64,000 nt of DNA. Origin: JAWPMT01 sp965267435 (GTDB lineage: Bacteria > Bacteroidota > Bacteroidia > Cytophagales > Cyclobacteriaceae). The notes below the pieces were generated by a model. That model ran no database searches and was not told the DNA's origin. It saw only the letters and a list, made by a program, of their open reading frames with translations. Where the stretch lies: NCBI GenBank assembly GCA_965267435.1, contig OZ253960.1, positions 4,960,001-5,024,000 on the forward strand, read 5' to 3'. Below are positions 51,143 to 59,195 of the stretch, piece after piece (the first letter of the stretch is position 1; each line of letters opens with the position of its first letter). The position numbers and the translations under genes were made by a program.

Positions 51143-51172
51143 TTGATTAGTAGTTAAAAAACGAAACATTTG
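51143..51172 (+). promoter_or_regulatory. putative promoter of porP
   Basis: TTG (51143-51145), a 19-bp spacer and AACATTTG (51165-51172; one mismatch to TAnnTTTG). The ATG follows 6 bp later, so the mRNA would be leaderless or nearly so. Confidence 0.4.
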
Positions 51173-51178
51173 TTTCCA

Positions 51179-52129
51179 ATGAAGAATGTACTAGTCTCAA
51201 TTCTTGTTCTCTGCGTCTTCAGTGCCTTCGGACAAAACGATGCCTACTTCAGTCATTACATGTTCAATCGGCCCTTCTACAACCCTGGTGCAGCGGGTGC
51301 GGACAAGGTGGCAACAGTGACACTTCAGCACAGGTCACAGTGGCTAGGATACTCTTCTTCTTTTGATGGCTCCGGTGGAGCACCCAGTACCCAGCTGCTA
51401 ACAGTTGACATTCCGGTGGAAGAGTACATTTCGGGAGTCGGCCTATCCGTCATGAACGATAACCTCGGCCCGGAAGCTAATCTGGCTATTCAAGTTCCTA
51501 TATCCTACACCATCCCTCTTCGGGTTTCGACACTGAGCATTGGTGTCATGCCTGGCTTTTTCACAAAGACACTGAAGTTTGATGAGCTTCGATTCAATGA
51601 TCCAAGCGACCCTTTCAATATCGGGACACGCGAGTCCCAGTCGGTTTTCAATTTGGGTGCGGGCCTGTTCTTTCAGACGGACAAGAACTTATTCGTAGGG
51701 GTAGCTGCGACCAACATTCTGCAGCCAGAATTTGACTTTGGGTTGGATAGCTTACAGAATAGGTTGGAGACCGTATTGAATGCAACGGCAGGGTTCACTT
51801 TTCAAGTCTCTCGTAATCTTGATGCTACGCCCTCCCTACTGGTACGTAGCGACCTGAATACCTATACCTTCGATGTCAATCTGATGATGGACTACAAAAA
51901 CCTTGCATGGGGCGGTTTGTCTGTGAGGCGCGGTGAAGCAGTTGTCCTTCTCTTAGGCTATAGCTTCTTGGCAAACAATGAGTTGAAGGTGGGCTACGGG
52001 CTTGATATCGTTTACAATGAGCAAGACGCTAAACAGCCCACGTCGCACGAATTTCTTGTCCGCTACAACGTTCCAAATTTCCGGTTTGGTGGCAGGAAAC
52101 AGGTGAAGACACCGAGATTTTCTTTTTGA
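51179..52129 (+). CDS. porP: PorP/SprF-family type IX secretion membrane protein
   Basis: 316 residues from ATG 51179. Signal peptide MKNVLVSILVLCVFSAFGQ, then the family opening QNDAYFSHYMFNRPFYNPGAAGADKVATVTLQHRSQWLGY. The body is a beta-barrel ending in F. PorP/SprF proteins are outer-membrane components of T9SS that work with GldK-GldN; in Flavobacterium SprF is needed for SprB export. It directly precedes gldK on the same strand, matching the classical porP-K-L-M-N order. Confidence 0.94.
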   Translation: MKNVLVSILVLCVFSAFGQNDAYFSHYMFNRPFYNPGAAGADKVATVTLQHRSQWLGYSSSFDGSGGAPSTQLLTVDIPVEEYISGVGLSVMNDNLGPEANLAIQVPISYTIPLRVSTLSIGVMPGFFTKTLKFDELRFNDPSDPFNIGTRESQSVFNLGAGLFFQTDKNLFVGVAATNILQPEFDFGLDSLQNRLETVLNATAGFTFQVSRNLDATPSLLVRSDLNTYTFDVNLMMDYKNLAWGGLSVRRGEAVVLLLGYSFLANNELKVGYGLDIVYNEQDAKQPTSHEFLVRYNVPNFRFGGRKQVKTPRFSF

Positions 52130-52147
52130 ACCGGTCTTTTACCGGTT
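52129..52147 (+). terminator. hairpin at the porP stop codon
   Basis: AACCGGT (52129-52135) and ACCGGTT (52141-52147) form a perfect 7-bp stem with a CTTTT loop, overlapping the last base of the stop codon. No T-run follows, so it may stabilise or attenuate rather than terminate. Confidence 0.4.
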
Positions 52148-52224
52148 GGCCCTATTATTTGCTTTCTAAATTTGTGGGCGTCCTCCCTAAGATTATATAT
52201 TTACCACGCTAAGGCACAATAATT

Positions 52225-52256
52225 TTTGTTTAAGTCTGTTTAATTTACATACTTGC
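52225..52256 (+). promoter_or_regulatory. putative promoter of the gldKLMN operon
   Basis: TTTG (52225-52228), a 19-bp spacer and CATACTTGC (52248-52256; two mismatches to TAnnTTTGC). It lies in an AT-rich 143-bp gap before gldK, 17 bp upstream of the ATG, and would allow gldK-N to be expressed apart from porP. Confidence 0.4.
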
Positions 52257-52272
52257 AAGTCTTAAAGGTGTT

Positions 52273-53319
52273 ATGATTATTATGCGTGTTACAAAGTTAT
52301 CTACATGGTTTCTCCTTGGGGGAATTGTGGTCTTACAGGGTTGCGGATTGTTCGGCATCGGCGGAGGAGGAGGCCACGAAGATTACGGGGAGTTGGTCGG
52401 TGTTCCAGACCGCCAGGGCTGGGAAATGACCCGTCCATTCGGAATGGTCGCAGTACCATCAGGAACCTTTCATATGGGCCAGGCTGACGAGGACGTCGCC
52501 GCCACACAAATCAACTTCAATAAACAGGTGACAATAAGCGCCTTTTTCATTGATGAGACTGAAATCACAAACAACGAGTATAGGCAATTCACCCAGGAAC
52601 TCACTGAAGGTTCTGAAGTAGATCTTCCCGCGGGTTTCTCTGTTGCGGATCTTCTTCCCGATACTACAGTTTGGACGCGAGATTTTACCCATCACATGGG
52701 TGATCCGTTTGTCGCCTACTACTGGTCGCATCCGGCTTTCGACGATTATCCCGTAGTGGGCGTCGACTGGAATGCTGCTAAGTATTTCTGTACGTGGAGA
52801 ACCAATCACCTCAATGATTGGAGACAAGAAGTGGGACTTCCTATTATGCCCAATTTCCGACTACCTTCTGAGGCTGAGTGGGAATACGCGGCAAGAGGTG
52901 GCCGGGACATGGCCAAGTATCCTTGGGGTAACCCTTATATAAGGAATGCGAGAGGTTGTCTACTGGCCAACTTCAAGCCTGGCCGAGGTAACTACTTCGA
53001 TGATGGTTTTGCTTACACTTCTCCTGTAGCAACCTTCTTTTCAAACGATTACGGTATTTATGATATGTCAGGTAACGTCGCTGAGTGGTGTGAAGACGCT
53101 TTCGCCCACGCTTCCAGCCCGTTAGTATGGGATTTGAACCCTACATACTTCGATGAGCGAGTGGACAACAAAGTCGTTCGTGGAGGTTCCTGGAAAGATA
53201 TAGCTTACTTTTTGGAGACAGGTACGAGATCATTTGAGCACAAAGATTCTACTCGTTCATCTCTGGGCTTCAGATGTGCGATGACCTATCTCGGTCGATC
53301 GTCGGGCTATGAATTTTAA
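52273..53319 (+). CDS. gldK: gliding motility/T9SS lipoprotein GldK (PorK)
   Basis: 348-residue lipoprotein that forms, with GldN, the periplasmic ring attached to the outer membrane. Lipobox VLQGC (acylated C24) followed by glycines rather than acidic residues, fitting a periplasmic face. The SUMF1-like domain fills about 57-345: VAVPSGTFHMGQADED, FFIDETEITNNEYRQF, PVVGVDWNAAKYFCTWR, LPSEAEWEYAARGG, YPWGNPYIRNARGCLLANF, GIYDMSGNVAEWCED, VVRGGSWKD, SSLGFRCAM. It starts at ATG 52273 or 52282. It is first of four ordered gld genes. Confidence 0.96.
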   Translation: MIIMRVTKLSTWFLLGGIVVLQGCGLFGIGGGGGHEDYGELVGVPDRQGWEMTRPFGMVAVPSGTFHMGQADEDVAATQINFNKQVTISAFFIDETEITNNEYRQFTQELTEGSEVDLPAGFSVADLLPDTTVWTRDFTHHMGDPFVAYYWSHPAFDDYPVVGVDWNAAKYFCTWRTNHLNDWRQEVGLPIMPNFRLPSEAEWEYAARGGRDMAKYPWGNPYIRNARGCLLANFKPGRGNYFDDGFAYTSPVATFFSNDYGIYDMSGNVAEWCEDAFAHASSPLVWDLNPTYFDERVDNKVVRGGSWKDIAYFLETGTRSFEHKDSTRSSLGFRCAMTYLGRSSGYEF

Positions 53320-53363
53320 GACATTTCTTTAATCGATAATTTACTAACCTAAATAACGAAATA

Positions 53364-54197
53364 ATGAGTGGTAAAAAAGGTGGATTTTCGGAGCTTCTCT
53401 TCTCGACGATCATGCCGAAAGTCTATGGAATTGGAGCTGCGATTGTTATCGTCGGCGCCATGTTTAAAATCCTCCACCTCCCGGGTGCAGGTGAAATGCT
53501 TGGTATCGGATTGACGACTGAGGCGATTATCTTCCTGTTGAGTGCGTTTGAGCCGAAGCACAAGGATCCGGATTGGGCGAAAGTATACCCTGAATTGGCT
53601 GATGACTATGAGGGCGCACCTCGCAGAAAAGCTGTTGGACAAGGCGCAGGCACAGCTGCCTCCTTGGACAAGATGCTTGCCGATGGCAAAGTAGGCCCTG
53701 AACTAGTGAAGAGTTTAGGAGATGGCATGAGGCACCTGGCGGATTCAGCACGCAAGATGACTAATCTGGGCAATGCATCAGTAGCAACCAGCGAGTATGC
53801 AAAGAATATTACGATGGCCTCCAAGTCCATGCAGGACATGAACAGGTCTTATGGCGCCACTGTTCAAGCAATGAGCTCCATGGCCGACGCCACAAAGGAT
53901 GCCAAGGAATATCACAGCCAGGTACAGAATGTGACCAAGAGTCTCAGTGCTCTGAACGCGCTGTATGAGATGGAGTTGAAAGACTCTCAAAGTCATACGA
54001 AGGCGTTGAACAAGTTCTACACTAACATGAGTGAAGCGCTTGAAAACATGGCAACAGCCGGTAAGGAAACTGCGCAATTCCAGAGAGAATTGAATAATTT
54101 GACTTCTAATCTTGCCTCACTCAACAAGGTATACGGCAGTATGCTGACAGCAATGAGAGGCGGAGGTGGCGCACCTAGCGGCGGCGGAGCACAATAA
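53364..54197 (+). CDS. gldL: T9SS motor subunit GldL (PorL)
   Basis: 277-residue inner-membrane protein of the proton-driven GldL5M2 motor. Two membrane helices at about 18-37 (PKVYGIGAAIVIVGAMFKIL) and 44-62 (EMLGIGLTTEAIIFLLSAF). K35 and E53 sit where the functionally important lysine and glutamate of Flavobacterium GldL lie. The cytoplasmic part (about 85-265) is a helical coiled-coil region with repeated ALNALYEMELKDSQ-type heptads, ending in a Gly-rich tail. Follows gldK by 44 bp. Confidence 0.96.
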   Translation: MSGKKGGFSELLFSTIMPKVYGIGAAIVIVGAMFKILHLPGAGEMLGIGLTTEAIIFLLSAFEPKHKDPDWAKVYPELADDYEGAPRRKAVGQGAGTAASLDKMLADGKVGPELVKSLGDGMRHLADSARKMTNLGNASVATSEYAKNITMASKSMQDMNRSYGATVQAMSSMADATKDAKEYHSQVQNVTKSLSALNALYEMELKDSQSHTKALNKFYTNMSEALENMATAGKETAQFQRELNNLTSNLASLNKVYGSMLTAMRGGGGAPSGGGAQ

Positions 54198-54221
54198 AAA
54201 GAAAATAAAACCCTAAGGAAC

Positions 54222-55877
54222 ATGGCCGGAGGAAAAGAAACCCCACGTCAAAAAATGATCGGTATGATGTATCTGGTGCTAACAGCTCTGTTGGCCCTGA
54301 ACGTCAGTAATACCGTCATCGACAAGTTCGTATTCATCAACGAAAGCTTGAAGCGGGCGAATGATGAAACTTCTCAGCGAAACACTGAGACGCTGAAAAG
54401 CTTGGAAAAATCCGTTGAAGAGACGGGTAACAGAGAAGCGGACATAAAGGTCGTGAAGGTAGCTGAAGATCTCCGCGTTCAGACTGATAAGGCTGTTGAG
54501 GAGCTGACGAAGTTCAAAGTAGCTTTCATCGAGATCACTAAAGGCTACGAAGAGGGGCATAAAGCTGAATACCCCGGAGATAGCCGTCATCTGAAGGGAA
54601 AGACCAATTACGACCAGGTAGGTCACTATATGATGTCCGAAGCCGAAGGTGGAAAGGGTCACGGTGACGAGTTGAAGGCAGTTCTTGATGCTTATGTTGA
54701 TAATATCAAGTCGGAGTTGGCGAAGGTGGGAGTAGCACAGGAGGACCTGGCTCACTTCGAGAACTTGGCTCTGGATGCCAACAATCACCCGATCTACCAG
54801 CATGACAACAACCAAAAGGGTAAGAAATTTGCTCAACTGGAGTTTGAAAATTCTCCAACCCCTGCTGGTATCGCCACTATTAGTGAATTTCAATCCAGGA
54901 TTCTTGGCTACGAGACACGTGCGCTGGATATCCTTCGCAAGAAGGTGGGAGCTGGTGACTTGAAGTTTGATCAAATCATTCCGATGGTACGACCTGAGTC
55001 CAAGTATGTGGCTGCGGGGGGTACTTATCGTGCTGAAATGTTCATAGCAGCTTCGTCTTCCGGTGTGACGCCTAAGATGAGCTACGATGGCAAGGAGATT
55101 GAGGTCAACTCTCAGGGATTTGGCCTGGTAGAGTTCACGGCTACTCCCGGTCAGTACGACAAAAACGGTAATGCCCAAAAGAAATTCCAGGCAGAGATCA
55201 CGATGACGATGCCAGGTGGCAGGGACAGTACCTTCACAGAGGAGATCGAGTACTACGTCGTTCGACCTGTGATCCAGATCCAGTCGCAGTCTGTCAACGC
55301 CTTGTACCTCAACTGTGGTAATAAGTTGGATGTACAGGTACCAGCGCTTGGTACTAGCTACAATCCGAGATTTACTGTAAGAGGTGGAGACCATATTCGC
55401 GGTCAAGCGACAGGTCAGGTGACAATCATCCCTCAGCGCCTTGGAAAGGTGACACTAACAGTGGCGAGTGGTGGAAACACTATCGGATCAAGAGAATTTG
55501 GTGTACGAGCCATCCCTGCCCCAGACATTATTCCTCGGACAGACAGAGGTGAGGTGGACATGAAAACAGGTATGTCAGCCAAGACTCCACGAATGTATCT
55601 TGCTTGTCAGCCGGACAAGAGTTTCGCAGAATTCCTACCGGATGACGCGAAGTTCCAGGTGGCCGAAGCGGAAGTCACATTGGTAAGTGGTGGTCTGGGT
55701 CGACGGTCTATCCGCCAGGGGAATCGTATCAATCTGAGCCCAATTGCTGCACAAGCTAGAAAAGGGGATCAGTTAGTTATCGAGATAAAGAAAGTACAGC
55801 GACAAAACTTCAGAGGTCAGGTAGAGGACTTCCCTATTAGCAAAGCGAAGTCATTTATCAACATCTCTCTGAAGTAG
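54222..55877 (+). CDS. gldM: T9SS motor subunit GldM (PorM)
   Basis: 551 residues. A short cytoplasmic N-terminus (AGGKETPRQKMIG) and one membrane helix (MMYLVLTALLALNVSNTVIDKF, about 14-34) are followed by a large periplasmic part made of a helical domain and three beta domains that reach the GldKN ring. Landmarks: YMMSEAEGGKGHGDELKAVLDAY, GTYRAEMFIAASSSGVTPKMSYDG, YYVVRPVIQIQSQSVNALYLNCGNKLDVQVPALG. It turns proton flow through GldL into motion or secretion energy. 24 bp after gldL. Confidence 0.97.
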   Translation: MAGGKETPRQKMIGMMYLVLTALLALNVSNTVIDKFVFINESLKRANDETSQRNTETLKSLEKSVEETGNREADIKVVKVAEDLRVQTDKAVEELTKFKVAFIEITKGYEEGHKAEYPGDSRHLKGKTNYDQVGHYMMSEAEGGKGHGDELKAVLDAYVDNIKSELAKVGVAQEDLAHFENLALDANNHPIYQHDNNQKGKKFAQLEFENSPTPAGIATISEFQSRILGYETRALDILRKKVGAGDLKFDQIIPMVRPESKYVAAGGTYRAEMFIAASSSGVTPKMSYDGKEIEVNSQGFGLVEFTATPGQYDKNGNAQKKFQAEITMTMPGGRDSTFTEEIEYYVVRPVIQIQSQSVNALYLNCGNKLDVQVPALGTSYNPRFTVRGGDHIRGQATGQVTIIPQRLGKVTLTVASGGNTIGSREFGVRAIPAPDIIPRTDRGEVDMKTGMSAKTPRMYLACQPDKSFAEFLPDDAKFQVAEAEVTLVSGGLGRRSIRQGNRINLSPIAAQARKGDQLVIEIKKVQRQNFRGQVEDFPISKAKSFINISLK

Positions 55878-55902
55878 ATGTCAAACAATAGGTAGGTTAG
55901 TT

Positions 55903-56745
55903 ATGAAAAAATTTGTTTTTGCATTGGGCGTTTGGGCTGTTGGTATTGTGCCACTGGTGGCACAGGAAGGGACGGCGCCCTTGATCAAACCCTCGGTTCC
56001 ACAAAGCTATGAGCTTTTCAAAAAGATGGTTTGGCGACGTATGAATATGAAAGAGAAGCAGAATTTGCCATTCTTTTCTTTGAATGGAGAAGTTTCTCGA
56101 TTGTTGATAGAAGCCGTGGACGAAGGGTTGATCAGAGCATACCGATCAGATTCTTGCATCAACTTCATGCCTGACATTGTTTTCGTATCCAACATTTCTG
56201 TTGAACGAGAGGACAATCCATACATCGGCGGCGGTTTTGACTCTTTCGGCACGGATGCGCAGAATGCGACGCCGGCCGAAGATGAAGGCCCTCAGCTCGA
56301 TGCGATTCCACCCGAGTTGTTTTCGGTGGTCTATATCAGAGAAGAAGTAGTTTTTGATCGCAATCGATCAAGAATGTATACGTATATCAAGAGCTTGAGT
56401 CTCGCACTCCCTGCTTCTGCAGGTACAGACTGGAACCCTGGAGGTTTCGAAAAATTTGTTGCTCACTTTAGTTACGATGAGGTTGTAGAGCTGTTCAAAA
56501 ATCAATATGCGGATAGAGCTGTTTGGTACAACGTACAAAACGAGGCTGCCAACCTCAATTTTGCTGATGCTTTTGAGTTGAGACTGTTCAGTGCACCAAT
56601 TATCCGTATGTCAAATCCTCAGAACCTGGATATTCGCCAGGAGTACGCGGATGAGATGGCTCAGGATCCAATGGCGCCTTTGATTTTTCAGCAAAAGTAT
56701 GAGTACGATCTGATGGAGTACGAGGCCGAACTGTGGGAATACTAA
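55903..56745 (+). CDS. gldN: T9SS ring component GldN (PorN)
   Basis: 280 residues. Signal peptide MKKFVFALGVWAVGIVPLVAQ. The GldN domain includes VWRRMNMKEKQNLPFFSLNGEVSRLLIEAVDEGLIRAYRSD, FSVVYIREEVVFDRNRSRMYTYIKSLSLALP and YADRAVWYNVQNEAANLNFADAFELRLFSA. GldN binds GldK to form the periplasmic ring. 25 bp after gldM. An acidic insertion (DAQNATPAEDEGPQLDAIP, about 121-139) is a loop feature. Confidence 0.96.
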   Translation: MKKFVFALGVWAVGIVPLVAQEGTAPLIKPSVPQSYELFKKMVWRRMNMKEKQNLPFFSLNGEVSRLLIEAVDEGLIRAYRSDSCINFMPDIVFVSNISVEREDNPYIGGGFDSFGTDAQNATPAEDEGPQLDAIPPELFSVVYIREEVVFDRNRSRMYTYIKSLSLALPASAGTDWNPGGFEKFVAHFSYDEVVELFKNQYADRAVWYNVQNEAANLNFADAFELRLFSAPIIRMSNPQNLDIRQEYADEMAQDPMAPLIFQQKYEYDLMEYEAELWEY

Positions 56746-56783
56746 ATTCAGATCCGCCAAGTTTTTAATTAACAAGATTCACA

Positions 56784-57389
56784 GTGAAGTCATTATTATC
56801 AATCACCTTAACCCTAATTTGTATCTCAGTATTTGCTCAGGACCAGGAGCAGCAAGAGGAGGACGGGAAACTAGTGGATCCAAGAGATGGGCAAGAGTAC
56901 AAAACCCTCGACCTTGAAATTCCTCTAGTTGGAGGTGTGAGTGTGTATCGAACATGGATGGCCGAAAACCTGAATTATGAGGTGGAAGGTTCCTATTGCT
57001 ACACAAATGAGCCTGCTTACTGCAAAAAGTATGGTAGACTTTATACCTACGCAGCTGCCAAAGCTGCTTGTCCGGAAGGCTGGAGAATTCCTACTTTTCG
57101 GGACTGGAACACATTGGCACTAAAGTTTGGAGGCATGCAAAATGCTGCCGACGAACTGATTATAGGTGGCACGAGTGGCTTGGACTTGCTACTGGGGGGC
57201 TTTGGCGACCCAGGAGACGTTTTCAAGAACATCGCCATCAGTGGCAATTACTGGGATTCTGAGAATCAGTCAGAGAACACCTCCGGATTGATTACCATCC
57301 AGGGAGATTCTGAGATAGTTTATCACGGACTCATCGGCGCATTTCATAGAAATAGCGTTCGATGCATCAAAGAATACGACACAGAGTAG
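56784..57389 (+). CDS. FISUMP-domain secreted protein downstream of gldN
   Basis: 201 residues with a signal peptide (MKSLLSITLTLICISVFAQ). The mature part is a FISUMP (Fibrobacter succinogenes major paralogous) domain: LVDPRDGQEYKTLDL, VYRTWMAENLNYEVEGSYCYTNEPAYCKKYGRLYTYAAAKAACPEGWRIPTFRDWNTL, and NSVRCIKEY at the end. These domains are common in extracellular Bacteroidota proteins and often occur in surface or cargo proteins. GTG start, 38 bp after gldN, so it is probably co-transcribed with gldKLMN. Cysteines 72, 79 and 95-type residues may pair. Function unknown. Confidence 0.88.
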   Translation: MKSLLSITLTLICISVFAQDQEQQEEDGKLVDPRDGQEYKTLDLEIPLVGGVSVYRTWMAENLNYEVEGSYCYTNEPAYCKKYGRLYTYAAAKAACPEGWRIPTFRDWNTLALKFGGMQNAADELIIGGTSGLDLLLGGFGDPGDVFKNIAISGNYWDSENQSENTSGLITIQGDSEIVYHGLIGAFHRNSVRCIKEYDTE

Positions 57390-57395
57390 GGCTAT

Positions 57396-59192
57396 TTAAC
57401 GGTCCTCTCCTTCAAGAGCCGATTTCAACGCCTCTGCACGCTTCTTACCGATTAAGCTTGCAAGGTCTTTGATGTCGGCTTTTTTCATTCGGGCGATTGT
57501 TTTGTACTCTTTTAGCAGTTTGTCCTTCGATGATTTCCCTATTCCATCAATTTCGTCTAACTGCGACTTGAGAGAGGCCTTGGAGCGCTTCTGACGATGA
57601 AAAGTGATGGCGAAGCGGTGAGCCTCGTCCCTCAGCTGCTGCAGCAGCTTCAGCGCCTGGGACTTTTTACTGATATGCAGTGGGATAGGGTCTTCTGGGA
57701 GGTAGATTTCCTCCAGCTTTTTGGCAATACCTGCAACAGGGATCTCACCATAAAGATCCAAATCCTTCAGTGCTTTCATCGCAGCACCCAGCTGCCCTTT
57801 GCCGCCGTCGATCAATATGAGTGTGGGGAAGTCAGCACCCTCCGATTTTAGTCTTGAATACCGACGTGTGACGATCTCGTACATCGAAGCGAAGTCATCG
57901 GGACCTTCGACGGTCCGGATATTGAACTTGCGATAGTCGCTTTTCGATGGCCGGCCATTGCGGAAGCATACCATAGAAGCTACAGGATTTGTTCCTTGCA
58001 TGTTAGAGTTGTCGAAACACTCGATGTGGTTGGGTAATTCCTTGAGCCTCAGTGCCTCCTGTAGCTCTTCGAGGACTGGACTTTTGCTCATGCGGGCCTT
58101 TTCTGCCCGCTGCAGCTTCTCTTGTTTGGCGAGAAGGGCATTTTTCAGGGATAGGTCTACCAGTTTTCTTTTGTCGCCTATTTTGGGGACAGATACGTCC
58201 ATGTCCAGCCATTCTGGGAGCTCGATGTTGGTGAGGACGTCGCCATTGCTGCTGCTGTATTTTTCCCGGAGGGCCAGCATAGCTAGAGATAAGATCTCCT
58301 CCGGGCTTTCGGAGAGATTGTTTTTCACCTCGACTGTCTCAGAGATCTTAATGCTCCCACTGTCAATCATCATGAAGTTAATGAAGGAGAATTCCTTGTC
58401 ATAGATGATGGTGAAGACGTCTGTGCTGGTGATTTTCTGTTGTACAATCAGTGATTTCGACTGGAATTTTTCCAGGTAGTCCAGTTTTTCCTTGAAGGTT
58501 TGCGCCAGTTCGAAATTCAGGTTTTCTGAGGCCTGACTCATGAGATCGTTGAAGGACTTACGGACAACACTGATATTTCCCTTTAGGATCTCTTTGGCCT
58601 GGCTAATGTCTTTGAGATAGTCTTCCTCGGTCTGTAGGCCCTCGCAAGGCCCGAGACAATTGCCGATGTGATATTCAAGACACACCTTGAATTTGCCCTT
58701 GGCGATATTTGACTCCGAGAGGTTCAAGTTGCATGTGCGGATCTTGTACAGCTTGTGAATAAGATCCAGGACATTATTCATGGCCTTCACGCTAGTATAT
58801 GGCCCAAAGTACTGACCCTTTGATCTGTCGATCCTTCTGGTAGAGTAGATCCTTGGGAATCGCTCATTGGTGACGCATATGCTGGGGAAGCTCTTGTCAT
58901 CCTTGAGGAGGATATTGTATTTCGGCTGGTTTTCCTTGATGAGGCTGTTCTCCAGCAGCAGTGCGTCAAATTCCGAATTGACGATGACGATTTCAATTGC
59001 CTCTACTTCCTGTACCAGCCGAAAAGTCTTGCGGTCCGCCCCCGTGACTTTAGTGAAGTAGCTCGAAACCCGTTTTCTGAGATCCTTGGCTTTTCCTACA
59101 TAGATGATCCCTTGTGCATCATAAAACTTGTACACACCAGGCTCATGAGGCAGTCTTCCATAGTCTGATTTTTGAAAGCGCTGAAATTGCAT
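57396..59192 (-). CDS. uvrC: excinuclease ABC subunit C
   Basis: Makes the two incisions of nucleotide excision repair. 598 residues. N-terminal GIY-YIG domain (about 15-95: PGVYKFYDAQGIIYVGKAKDLRKRV), UVR region for UvrB contact (LMSQASENLNFELAQTFKEKLDYL, about 213-236), RNase H-like nuclease domain (IECFDNSNMQGTNPVASMVCFRNG, SKSDYRKFNIR), and C-terminal helix-hairpin-helix pair (LDEIDGIGKSSKDKLLKEY). It begins 3 bp after the pbp1A stop, in one run with sprE and pbp1A. Converges on the FISUMP gene. Confidence 0.97.
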   Translation of the reverse strand: MQFQRFQKSDYGRLPHEPGVYKFYDAQGIIYVGKAKDLRKRVSSYFTKVTGADRKTFRLVQEVEAIEIVIVNSEFDALLLENSLIKENQPKYNILLKDDKSFPSICVTNERFPRIYSTRRIDRSKGQYFGPYTSVKAMNNVLDLIHKLYKIRTCNLNLSESNIAKGKFKVCLEYHIGNCLGPCEGLQTEEDYLKDISQAKEILKGNISVVRKSFNDLMSQASENLNFELAQTFKEKLDYLEKFQSKSLIVQQKITSTDVFTIIYDKEFSFINFMMIDSGSIKISETVEVKNNLSESPEEILSLAMLALREKYSSSNGDVLTNIELPEWLDMDVSVPKIGDKRKLVDLSLKNALLAKQEKLQRAEKARMSKSPVLEELQEALRLKELPNHIECFDNSNMQGTNPVASMVCFRNGRPSKSDYRKFNIRTVEGPDDFASMYEIVTRRYSRLKSEGADFPTLILIDGGKGQLGAAMKALKDLDLYGEIPVAGIAKKLEEIYLPEDPIPLHISKKSQALKLLQQLRDEAHRFAITFHRQKRSKASLKSQLDEIDGIGKSSKDKLLKEYKTIARMKKADIKDLASLIGKKRAEALKSALEGEDR

Positions 59193-59195
59193 TTA

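Noticed and set aside
54279..55406. 375-codon frame on the minus strand
   Set aside because: It lies wholly opposite gldM, which has clear family motifs; the antisense frame has no signal or domain.
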